A stretch of DNA of 13,825 nucleotides from Geosiphon pyriformis (lineage: Eukaryota > Glomeromycota > Glomeromycetes > Archaeosporales > Geosiphonaceae). Positions 1 to 8,036 of this stretch are shown here, piece after piece; within the stretch, counting starts at the first letter, position 1; each line of letters starts with the position of its first letter. The position numbers and the translations under genes were made by a program. The stretch covers positions 64,001 to 77,825 of the forward strand of contig JAAOMT010000305.1 of NCBI GenBank assembly GCA_016748015.1. The letters run 5' to 3'. Under the pieces are notes generated by a model. It ran no database searches. It saw nothing but the letters and a program-made list of their open reading frames with translations, and was not told the DNA's origin.

Positions 1-494
1 AAGACATATTTAACAAAACCAATAACAGAAAAAAATTTTCAAAGAACATTGCTAAGAAGAACATATGACTTAATGGAGATACTGAAAAACAAATGGTGAA
101 AAACAGCTGATAATATCCAAAAGTCACAAGAGAAACAAAAAAAAGACACAATAATCAACTACTAGATAAACCAGTTGAATTCAGGATTAGAGACAAAGTA
201 CTTTTACATTATACTAAAATGGAAAAACAATGGAGTAAAAAATTTAACCCCAAATAGGATAGATCATTTCACATAAAAGAAATTCTAGGAAATAGAACTT
301 ATAAATTAAGGTTGAACAACAAAATCTTAACCAAAGCAGCACATAGAGATCAACTGAAACTATATCAAAATATAGTATTAGCATCTACCAGTAATATTTT
401 ACAACTGAGAGCACAGAGAATACTAGTCCAACCAGATGAGATTCTACAAGATCTGGAACTAATCATAGTTATTGAACCAAACACATCAAATTGA
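1..494 (+). pseudogene. Integrase C-terminal part of pol, copy A, degenerate
   Basis: This is the C-terminal end of a Ty3/gypsy integrase, the DNA-binding module after the catalytic core. Reading frame 1 (codons from 1) gives KTYLTKPITEKNFQRTLL, which matches the copy B reading at 7709-7760. Near 143 an A-rich run (caaaaaaaagac) has lost a base relative to copy B (caaaaaaaacgac), and reading continues in frame 3. The second part has the GPY/F-type pattern: KVLLHYTKMEKQW, then a stop where W is expected, then D-R-S-F-H-I and later Y-K-L. Stops at 103 (TGA) and 276 (TAG) are decay. The TGA at 492 is also present in copy B (8198), so it is either the true pol terminator or an older shared lesion; the frame stays coding-like beyond it. 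Confidence 0.8.
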
Positions 495-1185
495 ACAACC
501 AAAAAAATATATAAAAACACAATATATATGACAAAAGCAACAAAAAAAAATAGAAATACCAAATTATATTCACACATTAGCTCAACAATTGTTTCAGGCT
601 TTAAATTAACAGCAAGTAAAAATGAAAATTATTATCAACAACCAAACAATCTGTTATCAAAACACCAAACAAAAAGGGAAAAGTACACTATACTAGCGAC
701 CACAAAAACAATCAATAAACTGGTCAAATAAAATAGTAGAAAAAATAAAAAACACTTTTGGAAAAATAACTATCATGGTTTTAACAGAAAAACTGACAAA
801 AAAAAATTAAAACAAATAGTTAAACCAACTTCCAATACCATATTGCTACTATCAATTGGGACAAAAAATAAATATTTAGAAGTTATATTTTGACAAATCC
901 AAGAGAATCTTCAATCAAAAGATAATCCAAAACATTGAAGACATTATTGGAAAAAAAATAAACTTAACATTACATATCAGAACCATATATCAACTACACA
1001 CTATATTTCAAAACTATTCAGAAGTATTGTTACACTCTGACATGGAAACAATAACCATCAACCAATGAGAAAGAATAAACAACTCACAAATTGAAAAAAT
1101 AAAGAGTAGGGTAGAACAAATATTACTTGAAAAAGAAGTATTTGACATAATTCAAAATGAGAATTTCAATAAAGCTCAATATTAA
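495..1185 (+). pseudogene. Conserved coding tail between integrase and LTR, copy A
   Basis: This segment is not a domain I recognise. Frame 3 stays protein-like to about 730. Frame 1 then carries an Asn/Ile/Lys/Glu-rich, probably helical sequence: NTFGKITIMVLTEKLTKKN near 751, KIIQNIEDIIGKKINLTLHI near 919-975, and RVEQILLEKEVFDIIQNENF shortly before the end, closing with A-Q-Y-stop (TAA at 1183). The same peptides can be read in copy B at about 8460-8902, including the A-Q-Y-stop next to the polypurine tract. The stop within NINQ*ERIN (TGA) looks like a lost Trp. It could be an extension of pol or a third ORF; the frame change near 735 does not decide this because the element is decayed. A function is not assignable from sequence alone. 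Confidence 0.6.
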
Positions 1186-1195
1186 AAGGAGGAAA
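1184..1195 (+). other. Polypurine tract, copy A
   Basis: A run of 12 purines, AAAAGGAGGAAA, overlaps the TAA stop of the upstream coding tail and lies three bases before the LTR start TGTTA. In LTR retroelements this tract primes plus-strand DNA synthesis and fixes the 5' boundary of the LTR. The equivalent position in copy B is at 8901. Confidence 0.75.
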
Positions 1196-1249
1196 TAATG
1201 TTATTTATAAAAAAAAAATCAGATATAAAAAATAATAGACCAATAAAAA

Positions 1250-1372
1250 AGTAGTAGTTAGTACATGAGCATATTGTTTAGCAATATGGAATGATATTAG
1301 AAAATTAGGGCATATTGCTCAACAATGTGAGTATTGCTTAAGAAATCATAACACATTGCTCAAGAGTGTAAG
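1250..1372 (+). repeat. U3 tandem repeats with palindromic core, copy A LTR
   Basis: Two to three imperfect units are visible, each with a CATATTG...CAATATG-like inverted repeat. The clearest has arms at 1270-1276 and 1282-1288. The next is catattgctcaacaatgtg at 1311-1329, and a weaker one sits near 1354. The copy B LTR carries the same unit about five times at a 40-bp period. Their location upstream of the TATA-like box is where retroelement enhancers sit; a regulatory role is inference. Confidence 0.6.
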
Positions 1373-1395
1373 TAATCTCATAAAACATAAATTAG

Positions 1396-1405
1396 GTATA
1401 TATAG
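1396..1405 (+). promoter_or_regulatory. TATA-like box of LTR copy A
   Basis: GTATATATAG lies about 200 bp into the LTR, downstream of the tandem repeats. The same box is at the equivalent place in LTR copy B (9227-9236) and, reversed, in the antisense LTR (2466-2475). Conservation across three diverged copies supports it as the core promoter that marks the U3/R boundary region. Confidence 0.6.
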
Positions 1406-2042
1406 CAGTAGCATTAAAAACAAAAAAGACAGATCTTTTAGTTTAAACTTGATCTAAGCAACCTTTACATCACAAATATCAATAAATAATTATTCACTAT
1501 CTCAAATTCACTTTATTATCAACACTTTATGTTGATAAAAATTGATACTTAACTATACTGGAACAATAGCTTTTGATCATGACTATTAACAGAATATTAA
1601 TATTTATTGCCTCGGCTTATTTTTTTATTTTCTTTTATTTTTTTGTTATTTTTTTTTGTTTTGCTAATTGATTAAAAAAAAGTAAGCACTGAATTATTGA
1701 TGTTAAGGATAGCCTGATAAAAGACCCCAAAGGAAAAGTATAAAGTTTGATAATTTAAGAATAGCTTACCAAAAGGGCATCTCTGTCAGATTACTGGCCA
1801 CCATGCTAAGAAAAAAATTTGATAAAATTGCAATTCTGAAAGGCTATTGTGAAAACAATTATTGAATTTTTGTCTATTATACAAAAAACTTAACAACCCA
1901 ATCTTTAGACTATCAACACCTTTAGATTAACACAAATCTTTAGATACAGACAACTTACAAGTCTTACCAATCATCAAATCAATTGAGCACCAAATTATGA
2001 ATTTGTTATTTGATTTGAGACCCCAAATAATCACCTGTAATA

Positions 2043-2480
2043 CCAGCAATCTTTTAATAAGTAATCTTAAATTTAAGTATCTATTCTCTTGCAAAAGTCT
2101 TTTATCAGGCAATTTTTAATGTCAATAACTCAGTACTTAATTTTTAATCAATTATTATACAACAAAACAAAACAAAAAAATAAAATAAAATCAAAACAAA
2201 AAAAAATAAGCCAAGGTACTTTAAAGATTATAATTCTATTAATAGTTATAATCAAGAGCTATTGGTTCAATATAATTAAGTATTAATAATTATCAATATA
2301 AGTTGTTAATAGAAAAAAAATAAATTGTGATAGTAACAAGTATTTTATTGATATTTAATGTTTTCACTTCAAGTTATAGAATATTATTGTATGAAGAAAT
2401 AAGTATAAAATTGGAACTGGAGATTTTAAACTAAGAATTTTTTTTTTCTGGTTTTAATACTATTACTATATATACATTGT
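2043..2480 (-). repeat. Antisense LTR fragment of the same family
   Basis: The reverse complement of this segment aligns with the middle of the LTRs. Examples are an exact 14-base match (gcctgataaaagac, 1712-1725 against 2097-2110 reversed), the T-rich tract with the flanking ctaattgattaaa region, the ataacttgaagt stretch shared with copy B near 9320, and the TATA-like box (2466-2475 reversed). Homology runs right up to 2043, the base after the copy A LTR ends, so the rest of this LTR is probably displaced to the left of copy A, outside the window. The outer boundary is uncertain: the U3 part beyond about 2480 does not match. Confidence 0.7.
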
Positions 2481-2654
2481 TACCAAAGATTTTTGGTTTC
2501 TTTTTTTGAATGTTAATAATGTTTATTTGTTGTAAATTCACATTTTTTAGAAGCAGTTAAATCTCCAATAACTGAATTTATCTTCAAATTATCTCTCATA
2601 ATTTGAACTGCTGGGTTTATAAGTAAAATGGCCAATTTCGTGCTAGTTACTTTG

Positions 2655-2770
2655 TGTAGTTATGTTGTAGTAAATGTCAACTCTTTTCCAAAAATTGTTT
2701 ATCTAAAAGCTTACTAAAAATGTGTAGTTACTTTGCTGTAAAAGTCAACTCTTCTATAAAAATTTTGTTT
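2655..2770. repeat. 48-bp direct repeat pair, 68-bp period
   Basis: The two units at 2655-2700 and 2723-2770 share tgtagtta, a gtaaa(t/a)gtcaactctt core and end in gttt. They differ by a few substitutions and small gaps. They lie just beyond the recognisable antisense LTR and might belong to its divergent U3 region; this is not shown. Confidence 0.5.
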
Positions 2771-3171
2771 GTAGACTACCCTAATAATTGTAATAAGAAA
2801 ATAAAAGAAAAATAAAAAAAGTGTAAAAGAAATAGAATTTTGTTAAGAGAAACGTTTTCTATTCAGGCCTGAAGTTATTAACAGATTACTAAAATTGGTA
2901 GCTAATCAATTTCGAAATATTAGTTGTCTTAAGGAAATTTCAAGTATAATAATTTAAAGAATTTGTTTTCAAATATTTAATTTTTATTTAAAATGTGTAA
3001 AAGATGATTTGTTTCAATAAAGATATCTAAAATAAGATACTATGTTATAATACTATATAAGAAAATACATTTTCTTGAAGAGAAAAGCTCTTCTTTTATA
3101 CAACTTGTTATAGTATTAGTCTTTAAACTTGCACTTTTCTCTTTGCTCTAATTTTGGTGAATTAAAGATAC

Positions 3172-3204
3172 AATTCAGTGAACTACAAGTTATTTCACTG
3201 AATT
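3172..3204. repeat. Perfect 11-bp inverted repeat (hairpin)
   Basis: aattcagtgaa at 3172-3182 and its exact reverse complement ttcactgaatt at 3194-3204 are separated by an 11-base loop. It is followed by two copies of (a)tttcggc(c/g)aatttt at 20-bp spacing (3212-3226 and 3232-3246). No gene is adjacent, so a function is not assigned. Confidence 0.5.
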
Positions 3205-3502
3205 AATAATTATTTCGGCCAATTTTCATTAATTTCGGCGAATTTTGACTATGTTAAATGGTTTAAGGTATTGTGTAATTTGATCATCTTAATTTCTATA
3301 ATACAAATCAGATTATTGATTAAGTAATGATATTTGATAATTTGACTAAATAATAAGTAATAATCGAAATAATAATAATATATGCTAATTAATAATAGGA
3401 ATTATAAGGGTAATTTTATGCTAATTAATAGCTAAAATTCTACTGGTAACAACATAAATTTCATTATACAAGATATTTTGAATTCCTCCATTTTCTAGCC
3501 AG

Positions 3503-3619
3503 AAATTTTGGAATTCTGTAATTTCTTAAGAAAAATTCTGAAATTCTGGAATCTTGCAATTTCTTATACAAGAATTCTGTAATTTTGGAATCCTGCAATT
3601 CTTCTGAAAGAAATCCTAG
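3503..3619. repeat. 38-40 bp tandem repeat with internal hairpins
   Basis: Three units (3503-3540, 3541-3579, 3580-3619) follow the pattern (a/t)aatt(t/c)tggaat(t/c)(c/t)tg(t/c)aatt(t)cttnnnn(a)agaaa; a partial unit precedes them near 3474. The centre of each can fold on itself: TTCTTAAGAA, TTCTTATACAAGAA and TTCTTCTGAAAGAA. The spacer between the arms changes while the arms persist. It lies about 120 bp before the first ATG of copy B, where an element leader would be. Confidence 0.6.
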
Positions 3620-3738
3620 AATTCTATTTTTACTATATTTTATTCTGATTGACTAATTTGTGTACTAATATATAATTTTTATATTCTATAAATAACAGCA
3701 TTGATTATGACAAAAATTGTTAACAATAGGCATATATT

Positions 3739-4580
3739 ATGGCAACAACAAAGAATAGCCAATAACAACCAAGTATTATTGTTATTTATGTGTCTTTAAA
3801 TGCTTTGGATGACCCAAATAACAAGAAAAATAGAACAATGAGCCTTGCTTCACATATGTAATGACTTTTTCTAATGAAAAAATGTGAAATAACATTTCTG
3901 AACAAGAAAAAACACGTAATGAATTATGCTAATATATGATTCTAATCAACACTTAGATACAAAAAAAGACTTCAATTAATGCTGCTTGAAAATAAGCACT
4001 TATATGTTTGAGAAGCTGTTTACATAATAAATACAAGATCTGAAAAATAACAAGTATTAAAGTTAAAGATGTTTTACCTAGAAAAATATTGAAAATCAAA
4101 AATAACTCACTAACTCTTTCAGAATCTGAATTTGTCCTAACTTTTGATATTTTTAACAATGTCATAAACAATTTAGAACAATTTTACAAGCACTATTAAG
4201 ACTTAGCACTAATTAAGAAAAAACAAGAGCAAAAGCTAAAACAATTAAAAATAAAACTGTGTAAATATTGCTTAATTATCAGTAACTTCAAATATTGTAA
4301 CAATTGTGACCTTATTTACAATTTATTATCTTATATAATCTATTTAATTCTTAAAAAAAAAGAACCAATTAGTAAGTACATAACAGAATTAGAATCGAAA
4401 TTTAATTATAATTTAAACTCTGATAATAATGACAACAACAGTTCTAACTTCATTTAAAATGGCAATAACAACAACAATAATTTAAACTTCAATGAAAATC
4501 TTGAACAATATGTTGTGCTTTTAAACCTTTCAAAAAAGCAGAAACTCAAATAATTTAGTGACAATAATAAAGATATTATG
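3739..4580 (+). pseudogene. N-terminal (gag-position) region of copy B with zinc motif
   Basis: A start is proposed at 3739 (MATTKNSQ, stop, QPSIIVIYVSLNALDDPNN) in frame 1, moving to frame 3 near 3855 (MTFSNEKM, then NNISEQEKTRNELC). Frame 3 continues protein-like through TLSESEFVLTFDIFNNVINN, an E/Q/K-rich stretch and C-K-Y-C-L-I-I-S-N-F-K-Y-C-N-N-C. That is a CX2CX8CX2C zinc-ribbon-like motif (codons 4260-4307), not the CCHC knuckle usual in gag. It is followed by an Asn/Ser-rich low-complexity linker (about 4410-4500). The stops are of the lost Gln/Trp kind (for example AA*K*AL near 3980). The role is inferred only from position: structural or nucleic-acid-binding part of the polyprotein. 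It is not a canonical capsid that I recognise. Confidence 0.6.
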
Positions 4581-5055
4581 TTAAAATGCATGCATGATAC
4601 CAATACAGAGTTTAATTTTAAATATCCAGAAAAAACTGTTATTTAATTGGAATCTTATTTGTGTATTAATATAAATTTAAAACTAGCACTAAAAATTCTG
4701 ACAACAACAATAGTCCAACTAGTCTCTAGATCTAGTTTAACAATGAAAAAAATTAATATTATAGAAAAAATAATTAATACAAAATATATAGAAAATATTA
4801 TTGCAATATTACAAAATAACTCAGAAAAAAAATACATAATTAAATCAAATAAAAAGATAGCACAATTAATATTTCTGTCTCTGATTAAAATAGTTCAGTT
4901 AGTGTCAATAAGAATAAAAAAAAGTTAGGGATTACAATAAAAAAAATAAAAGGATTTGGATCAATAAATAGAATAAATATATCAATTAATATAGCAGAAA
5001 ATAAAACTATTGATAAGGAAAAAATTATCTCTACCAATTAATTCATTTTTATTTC
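4581..5055 (+). pseudogene. dUTPase domain of the retroelement polyprotein, degenerate
   Basis: dUTPase hydrolyses dUTP to dUMP and keeps uracil out of new DNA. The five family motifs can be followed in order. Motif 1 is H-D-T-N-T-E-F-N-F near 4593 (family pattern DAGFDL). Motif 2 is RSSL at 4728-4739. Motif 3 is I-I-N-T-K-Y at 4770-4787 (family pattern GIID..Y, with the catalytic Asp now Asn). Motif 4 is NKKIAQLI at 4848-4871. Motif 5 is KGFGS near 4949-4963. Frame 3 is open for 4647-4925, then a stop at 4926 and a base loss in an A-run (4941-4952) move the reading to frame 2, which runs to a TAA at 5039. The D-to-N changes and the lost glycines mean it cannot be active. It lies between the zinc-motif region and the reverse transcriptase and is in frame with both. 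Confidence 0.8.
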
Positions 5056-5402
5056 TTTATATAACTAGTATAAGTTAGTTATAGAAAGAAAAATAAAAGA
5101 CCAATTCCAAATTTTTAAAGCTGAAACAAACATTTGTAAATTAAAAAAAATTGCCATTACTAATCTCTACATATTAGTAAAGAACAACAAATATATCAAA
5201 TTCCAATATACAACATAATTAGAAACTTTATAAAAATACCAAGTAAAATTATTATTAGATATTTAAGCACTAAAATTAAGAATTAAGCACTACCATTTCA
5301 GATTTTTTACAATTATGCAGATATATAAATATTATATTACAGACAATATATAGATGAGAAAAATGTTATTTGCTATAATTAGAACAATTAGAGCAAATAA
5401 AC
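5056..5402 (+). pseudogene. Linker between dUTPase and reverse transcriptase
   Basis: Protein-like sequence continues here (for example ITNLYILVKNNKYIKF near 5158, then DFLQLC at 5301 and LEQLEQINL before 5403, in frame 3 from 5301), broken by several stops. The Ty3 order normally has an aspartic protease with a D-T/S-G motif before the reverse transcriptase; I did not see one here in any forward frame. The protease may have decayed beyond recognition, lie elsewhere or be absent. Confidence 0.5.
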
Positions 5403-6206
5403 TTGAAAAATTTAAATCCACTTCAATGTATACAGCTCAAAATGTTACTTAACAATTTTACTAACATTTTTGCCAACAAAAATGAATTTGGTAAAACAGA
5501 CATTATTCAGCATCAAATCAAAACTAGAGATATAATGTCAATTAAACAAAGAATATACAAAATACCATTTACCAATCATAAAATTATCTAACAAGAAATT
5601 AACAAAATATTAGACAACAGGTTAATTTAATCATTAATAAGTCCATAGTTATTACCAGTGATACTTATTTAGAAAAAAATTAGAAAAATTCACTTTTGTG
5701 TAAACTACAAAAAGCTCAATAGTATTACTTATGGAGACAACTATTTAATTTCATAAATACAAAAATTATTTAATGCTTTTGGAGAAAAAAAATGGTTCTT
5801 TATATTAAACTTGAACAGTAAATATTAGCAAGTAGCCATAAATTTAGCTAACAAAGAAAAAACTATATTTACTATCAGAAAAAAGAATTTCGAATTCAAT
5901 ATTATATATTTTGGCTTAACCAATACTCCAGCCACTTTCTAATAGCTCATAGAAATTGTTTACACTAAATTACTATAGAAGTTAGTAATAGTTTACTTAG
6001 ATAACACCAATGTACTCTTAGAAATATTTAATAATTATCTTTATTATTTTTAATAAATATTTGAAAAAATAAAAAAAGCAGGATTAAAATTGAATGCAAC
6101 TAAGTGCTTTTTTGGAAAAACTAAACTCAAATTTTTGGAACATATTATAAGCAAAAATGGCATTAAAACAGACCCAAACAAAATTGAAATAGTTAAGAAC
6201 TTTTTA
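5403..6206 (+). pseudogene. Reverse transcriptase domain, copy B, degenerate
   Basis: It is a Ty3/gypsy reverse transcriptase, which copies element RNA into DNA. In frame 3 the peptides are NLNPLQCIQLKMLLNNFTNI, NEFGKTDIIQHQIKTRD, HFCVNYKKLNSIT, WFFILNLNSKY, stop, QVAI, FNIIYFGLTNTPATF, two stops, LIE, IVYLDN (5991-6005), then KAGLKLNATKCFFGKTKLKF and KNGIKTDPNKIEIVKNF. These match the fingers/palm blocks LDL..GYWQV, FGL.NAPATFQ, YLDD and the KC.F block in correct order. The first catalytic Asp (LDL) is Asn and YLDD is YLDN (GAY to AAY changes). Stops stand at Q (TAA, TAG) and W (TAG) positions. A frameshift in the T-run at 6201-6206 ends this frame. Reading of the domain is firm; activity is excluded. 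Confidence 0.93.
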
Positions 6207-6800
6207 GTACTAATAAACTTAATAAACTAAGAGCATTTTTGAAATTTATTGAATATTATTACTGCTTTATCCAAAATTTTTTCAAACTGGCTTAATTATT
6301 TTATCAGCTCCAAGCCAAGAATGTTAAATATGAATCGACTAAAACTCAACAAAAAGCTTTTAATATACTAAAAAAAAAACTTATTCAAGCTTTAGTATTA
6401 ATTTATTTGAATCATAACAAACTATTTATTATTACTACTGATACATCTAATTAAGCATTAAAAGCTATATTGTTTCAGAAAAAATTGAATAAATGAGAAC
6501 ATTCAATAACATATGCCAGCCAAAGTTTGAGGCCAGTTAAAAAGAACTATAGAATTTTAGTATTAGAATACTTAGCTATTTATTAAATTATTATAAAATA
6601 AAAAATATTTAAGTCAAAAGTTTATGTGTATACTAATTACAAAAAATTGACATCAATCCAAAAACAAAATTTGGAGATGATTATCATACAAAATAGAAAA
6701 TAGAATTATTATTATTTAATTATACTATATATTATAAAAAAAAATAAAAATAAAAATGCTAACAGTTTGTTATGAATAAGACAAATTTAAAAATATTTCA
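6207..6800 (+). pseudogene. RNase H domain and connection, copy B, degenerate
   Basis: Reading continues in frame 2: NKLNKLRAFLKFIEYYYCFI is the Ty3 connection (LR.FLG...YYR.FI). ALVLIYLNHNKLFIITTDTSN, stop, ALKAILFQ has the first catalytic Asp of RNase H in TTDTSN. SITYASQSLRPVKKNY precedes LVLEYLAIY with the conserved Glu. VYVYTNYKKLTSIQ corresponds to the family's TDH..L, with Asp now Asn and His now Tyr. The domain ends near NANSLL, stop, IR (family N..ADALSR). Stops are lost W (aaatgagaa near 6491) and Q codons. The stretch 6800-7040 that follows is coding-like but too broken to assign. Confidence 0.85.
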
Positions 6801-7039
6801 AACCCAAAACTATAACAAAAGATAAACACACAAAAATATTAATAATTTCAATATTATATTAATATTCAATAGTTTAAAAAAAAATTATCTCAAAAAAAAC
6901 AAAACTACATAAAACAATAATCAAAATATTTTATTATTTATTAAGATATATTATATTAGAAAAACAGAAAAGATCCAAATTAATCACTCAGAGTAGTCAC
7001 AAAACAAAAAAAAACAATATTGTTCAATATGTATGTAAA

Positions 7040-8036
7040 TCCAATAGCAGAACATTTTCATAAAAAAGCAACTATGGAAAGAACCAAAAAAAAATACTAT
7101 TGATCATTAATATATTTAGATATTATTCAATATGTTCAAAATTATGATGCTTGTCAGAGAAAAAGAAGAACAAGACTCAGTAAACCACTAAGATCAATCA
7201 AAATAAGACAACTATTTAATTGAATTGAAATTGACTTAGTTGGATTATTAATAATAATCAGTAAAAGCAATTATTATATAACAATAGTCATAAATTATCT
7301 TACAAAATGACCAGAAACTAAAGCAATTCAAAGAGCAAATACAGAATCTATTGCCAAATTTATATACTAAGATTTAATTTATTAACATAGATGTCCAAAA
7401 AAATTATTATTAGATTAAAAAACTCACTTTGTAAACAGAATATTGACAGAATTAAGTCAAATATTTGGAATTAAAAGACTATTATTATTACTATATTATT
7501 CATAAACCAATGATTTAATTGAAAAATTCAACAAAATATTGTGTAAAGCAATAACCAGAATCAGACAAAAAAACCAGAATAAATGAAATTTGTTTATATT
7601 ATTAGTATTATTTGCTTATTAAACAATAAAGCAAGATATCACACAAACAATATTATTTGAACTTGTTTATGATAAAACAACAACATTATCAATTGAGATA
7701 GATATTAACACATATTCAATAAAACCAATAACAAAAACCAATTTTTAAAAAACATTGTTAAAAAAACATATAACTTAATAAAAATATTAGAAAACAAAAG
7801 ACAAAAAGCAGCTAATAACATACAAAAGTTACAAGCAAAACAAAAAAAACGACACAATAACCAACTACCAAATAAACCAGTCGAATTTAAGATTGAAAAT
7901 AAAGTACTTTTATATTGTACCAAAATAGAAAAACAATGAAGTAGAAAATTTAACTCCAAATAAGACAGACCATTTTACATTAAAAAAATTCTTAAAAATA
8001 GAACTTACAAATTAAGATAAAACAACAAAATTTTAA
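7040..8036 (+). pseudogene. Integrase, copy B, catalytic triad retained but with many stops
   Basis: Integrase joins element DNA to the host genome. Frame 3 reads NPIAEHFHKKATMERTKKKY, stop, SLIYLDIIQYVQNYDACQRK: the zinc-binding HHCC region, with one Cys kept (7152) and the other now Tyr (TAT at 7143). The core follows: IEIDLVG with Asp 7233, LLLD with Asp 7413, and NDLIEKFNKIL with Glu 7521. Spacing is 60 and 36 codons, i.e. D,D35E as expected for retroviral-type integrases. The C-terminal module has KVLLYCTKIEKQ, stop, S-R-K-F-N-S-K, stop, D-R-P-F and Y-K-L-R, parallel to copy A. At least ten stops are seen. In two places copy A still has the sense codon: CAA in NFQRTLL against TAA at 7746, and TGG in KQWS against TGA in copy B. 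Confidence 0.92.

Larger units (their letters stand above)
1..2042 (+). mobile_element. Ty3/gypsy-type LTR retroelement, copy A (3' end only)
   Basis: The window opens inside this element. It shows, in order, the integrase C-terminus, a coding tail that runs to a TAA at 1183, a polypurine tract and an LTR. The whole segment can be followed against 7700-9895 (copy B) at the DNA and protein level in the same order, which defines it as a second copy of the same family. It is inactive: stops in Trp positions and a frameshift near 143 are visible. Its 5' part lies outside the window. Its LTR ends at 2042 directly against an antisense LTR, so it probably inserted into an older element. Confidence 0.85.
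1199..2042 (+). repeat. LTR of copy A (844 bp)
   Basis: The left end is TGTTA right after the polypurine tract. The right end is TAATA at 2038-2042, matching TAACA at the end of the copy B LTR with one C-to-T change, so the intact LTR probably had TGTTA/TAACA inverted ends. Within it lie short tandem repeats with palindromic cores (about 1250-1372), a TATA-like box (1396), a long T-rich tract (about 1617-1670) and a 3' part shared with copy B (ccccaaataa near 2021). It is shorter than the 981-bp LTR of copy B, partly because it has fewer tandem-repeat units. Confidence 0.8.
2481..3738. other. Noncoding AT-rich stretch with short repeats, no gene seen
   Basis: No convincing coding frame was found on either strand. 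The stretch holds a pair of 48-bp direct repeats (2655, 2723), a repeated tatgctaattaata (3381 and 3417, 36 bp apart), a perfect hairpin (3172-3204), a doubled atttcggc motif (3212-3246) and a 38-40 bp tandem repeat (3503-3619). It occupies the place where the 5' LTR and leader of copy B should be, but no direct-orientation LTR sequence or primer-binding site was recognised. Confidence 0.6.

Noticed and set aside
365-577. Minus-strand open frame
   Set aside because: Antisense shadow of the retroelement coding strand; composition is the reverse of A-rich pol.
1927-2286. Open frames on both strands around 1927-2286
   Set aside because: They lie inside the LTR and the antisense LTR, which are noncoding repeats.
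3061-3120. Hairpin gaagag...ctcttc followed by T-rich sequence resembling a bacterial terminator
   Set aside because: No gene ends here and the context is eukaryotic; such hairpins are common in AT-rich DNA.
3953-4171. Minus-strand open frame
   Set aside because: Antisense to the N-terminal region of copy B, which has better protein-like reading on the plus strand.
4655-4837. Minus-strand open frame
   Set aside because: Antisense shadow of the dUTPase domain.
7705-7959. Minus-strand 84-codon open frame with hydrophobic stretches
   Set aside because: Antisense to the integrase C-terminus; its Phe/Leu richness mirrors Lys/Gln-rich coding sequence.
4647-8000. A ciliate-like genetic code in which TAA/TAG mean Gln
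   Set aside because: Many stops replace Trp (TGG to TAG/TGA/TAA) and copies A and B differ between sense and stop at the same codons, so this is decay and not reassignment. The kelch gene needs none.
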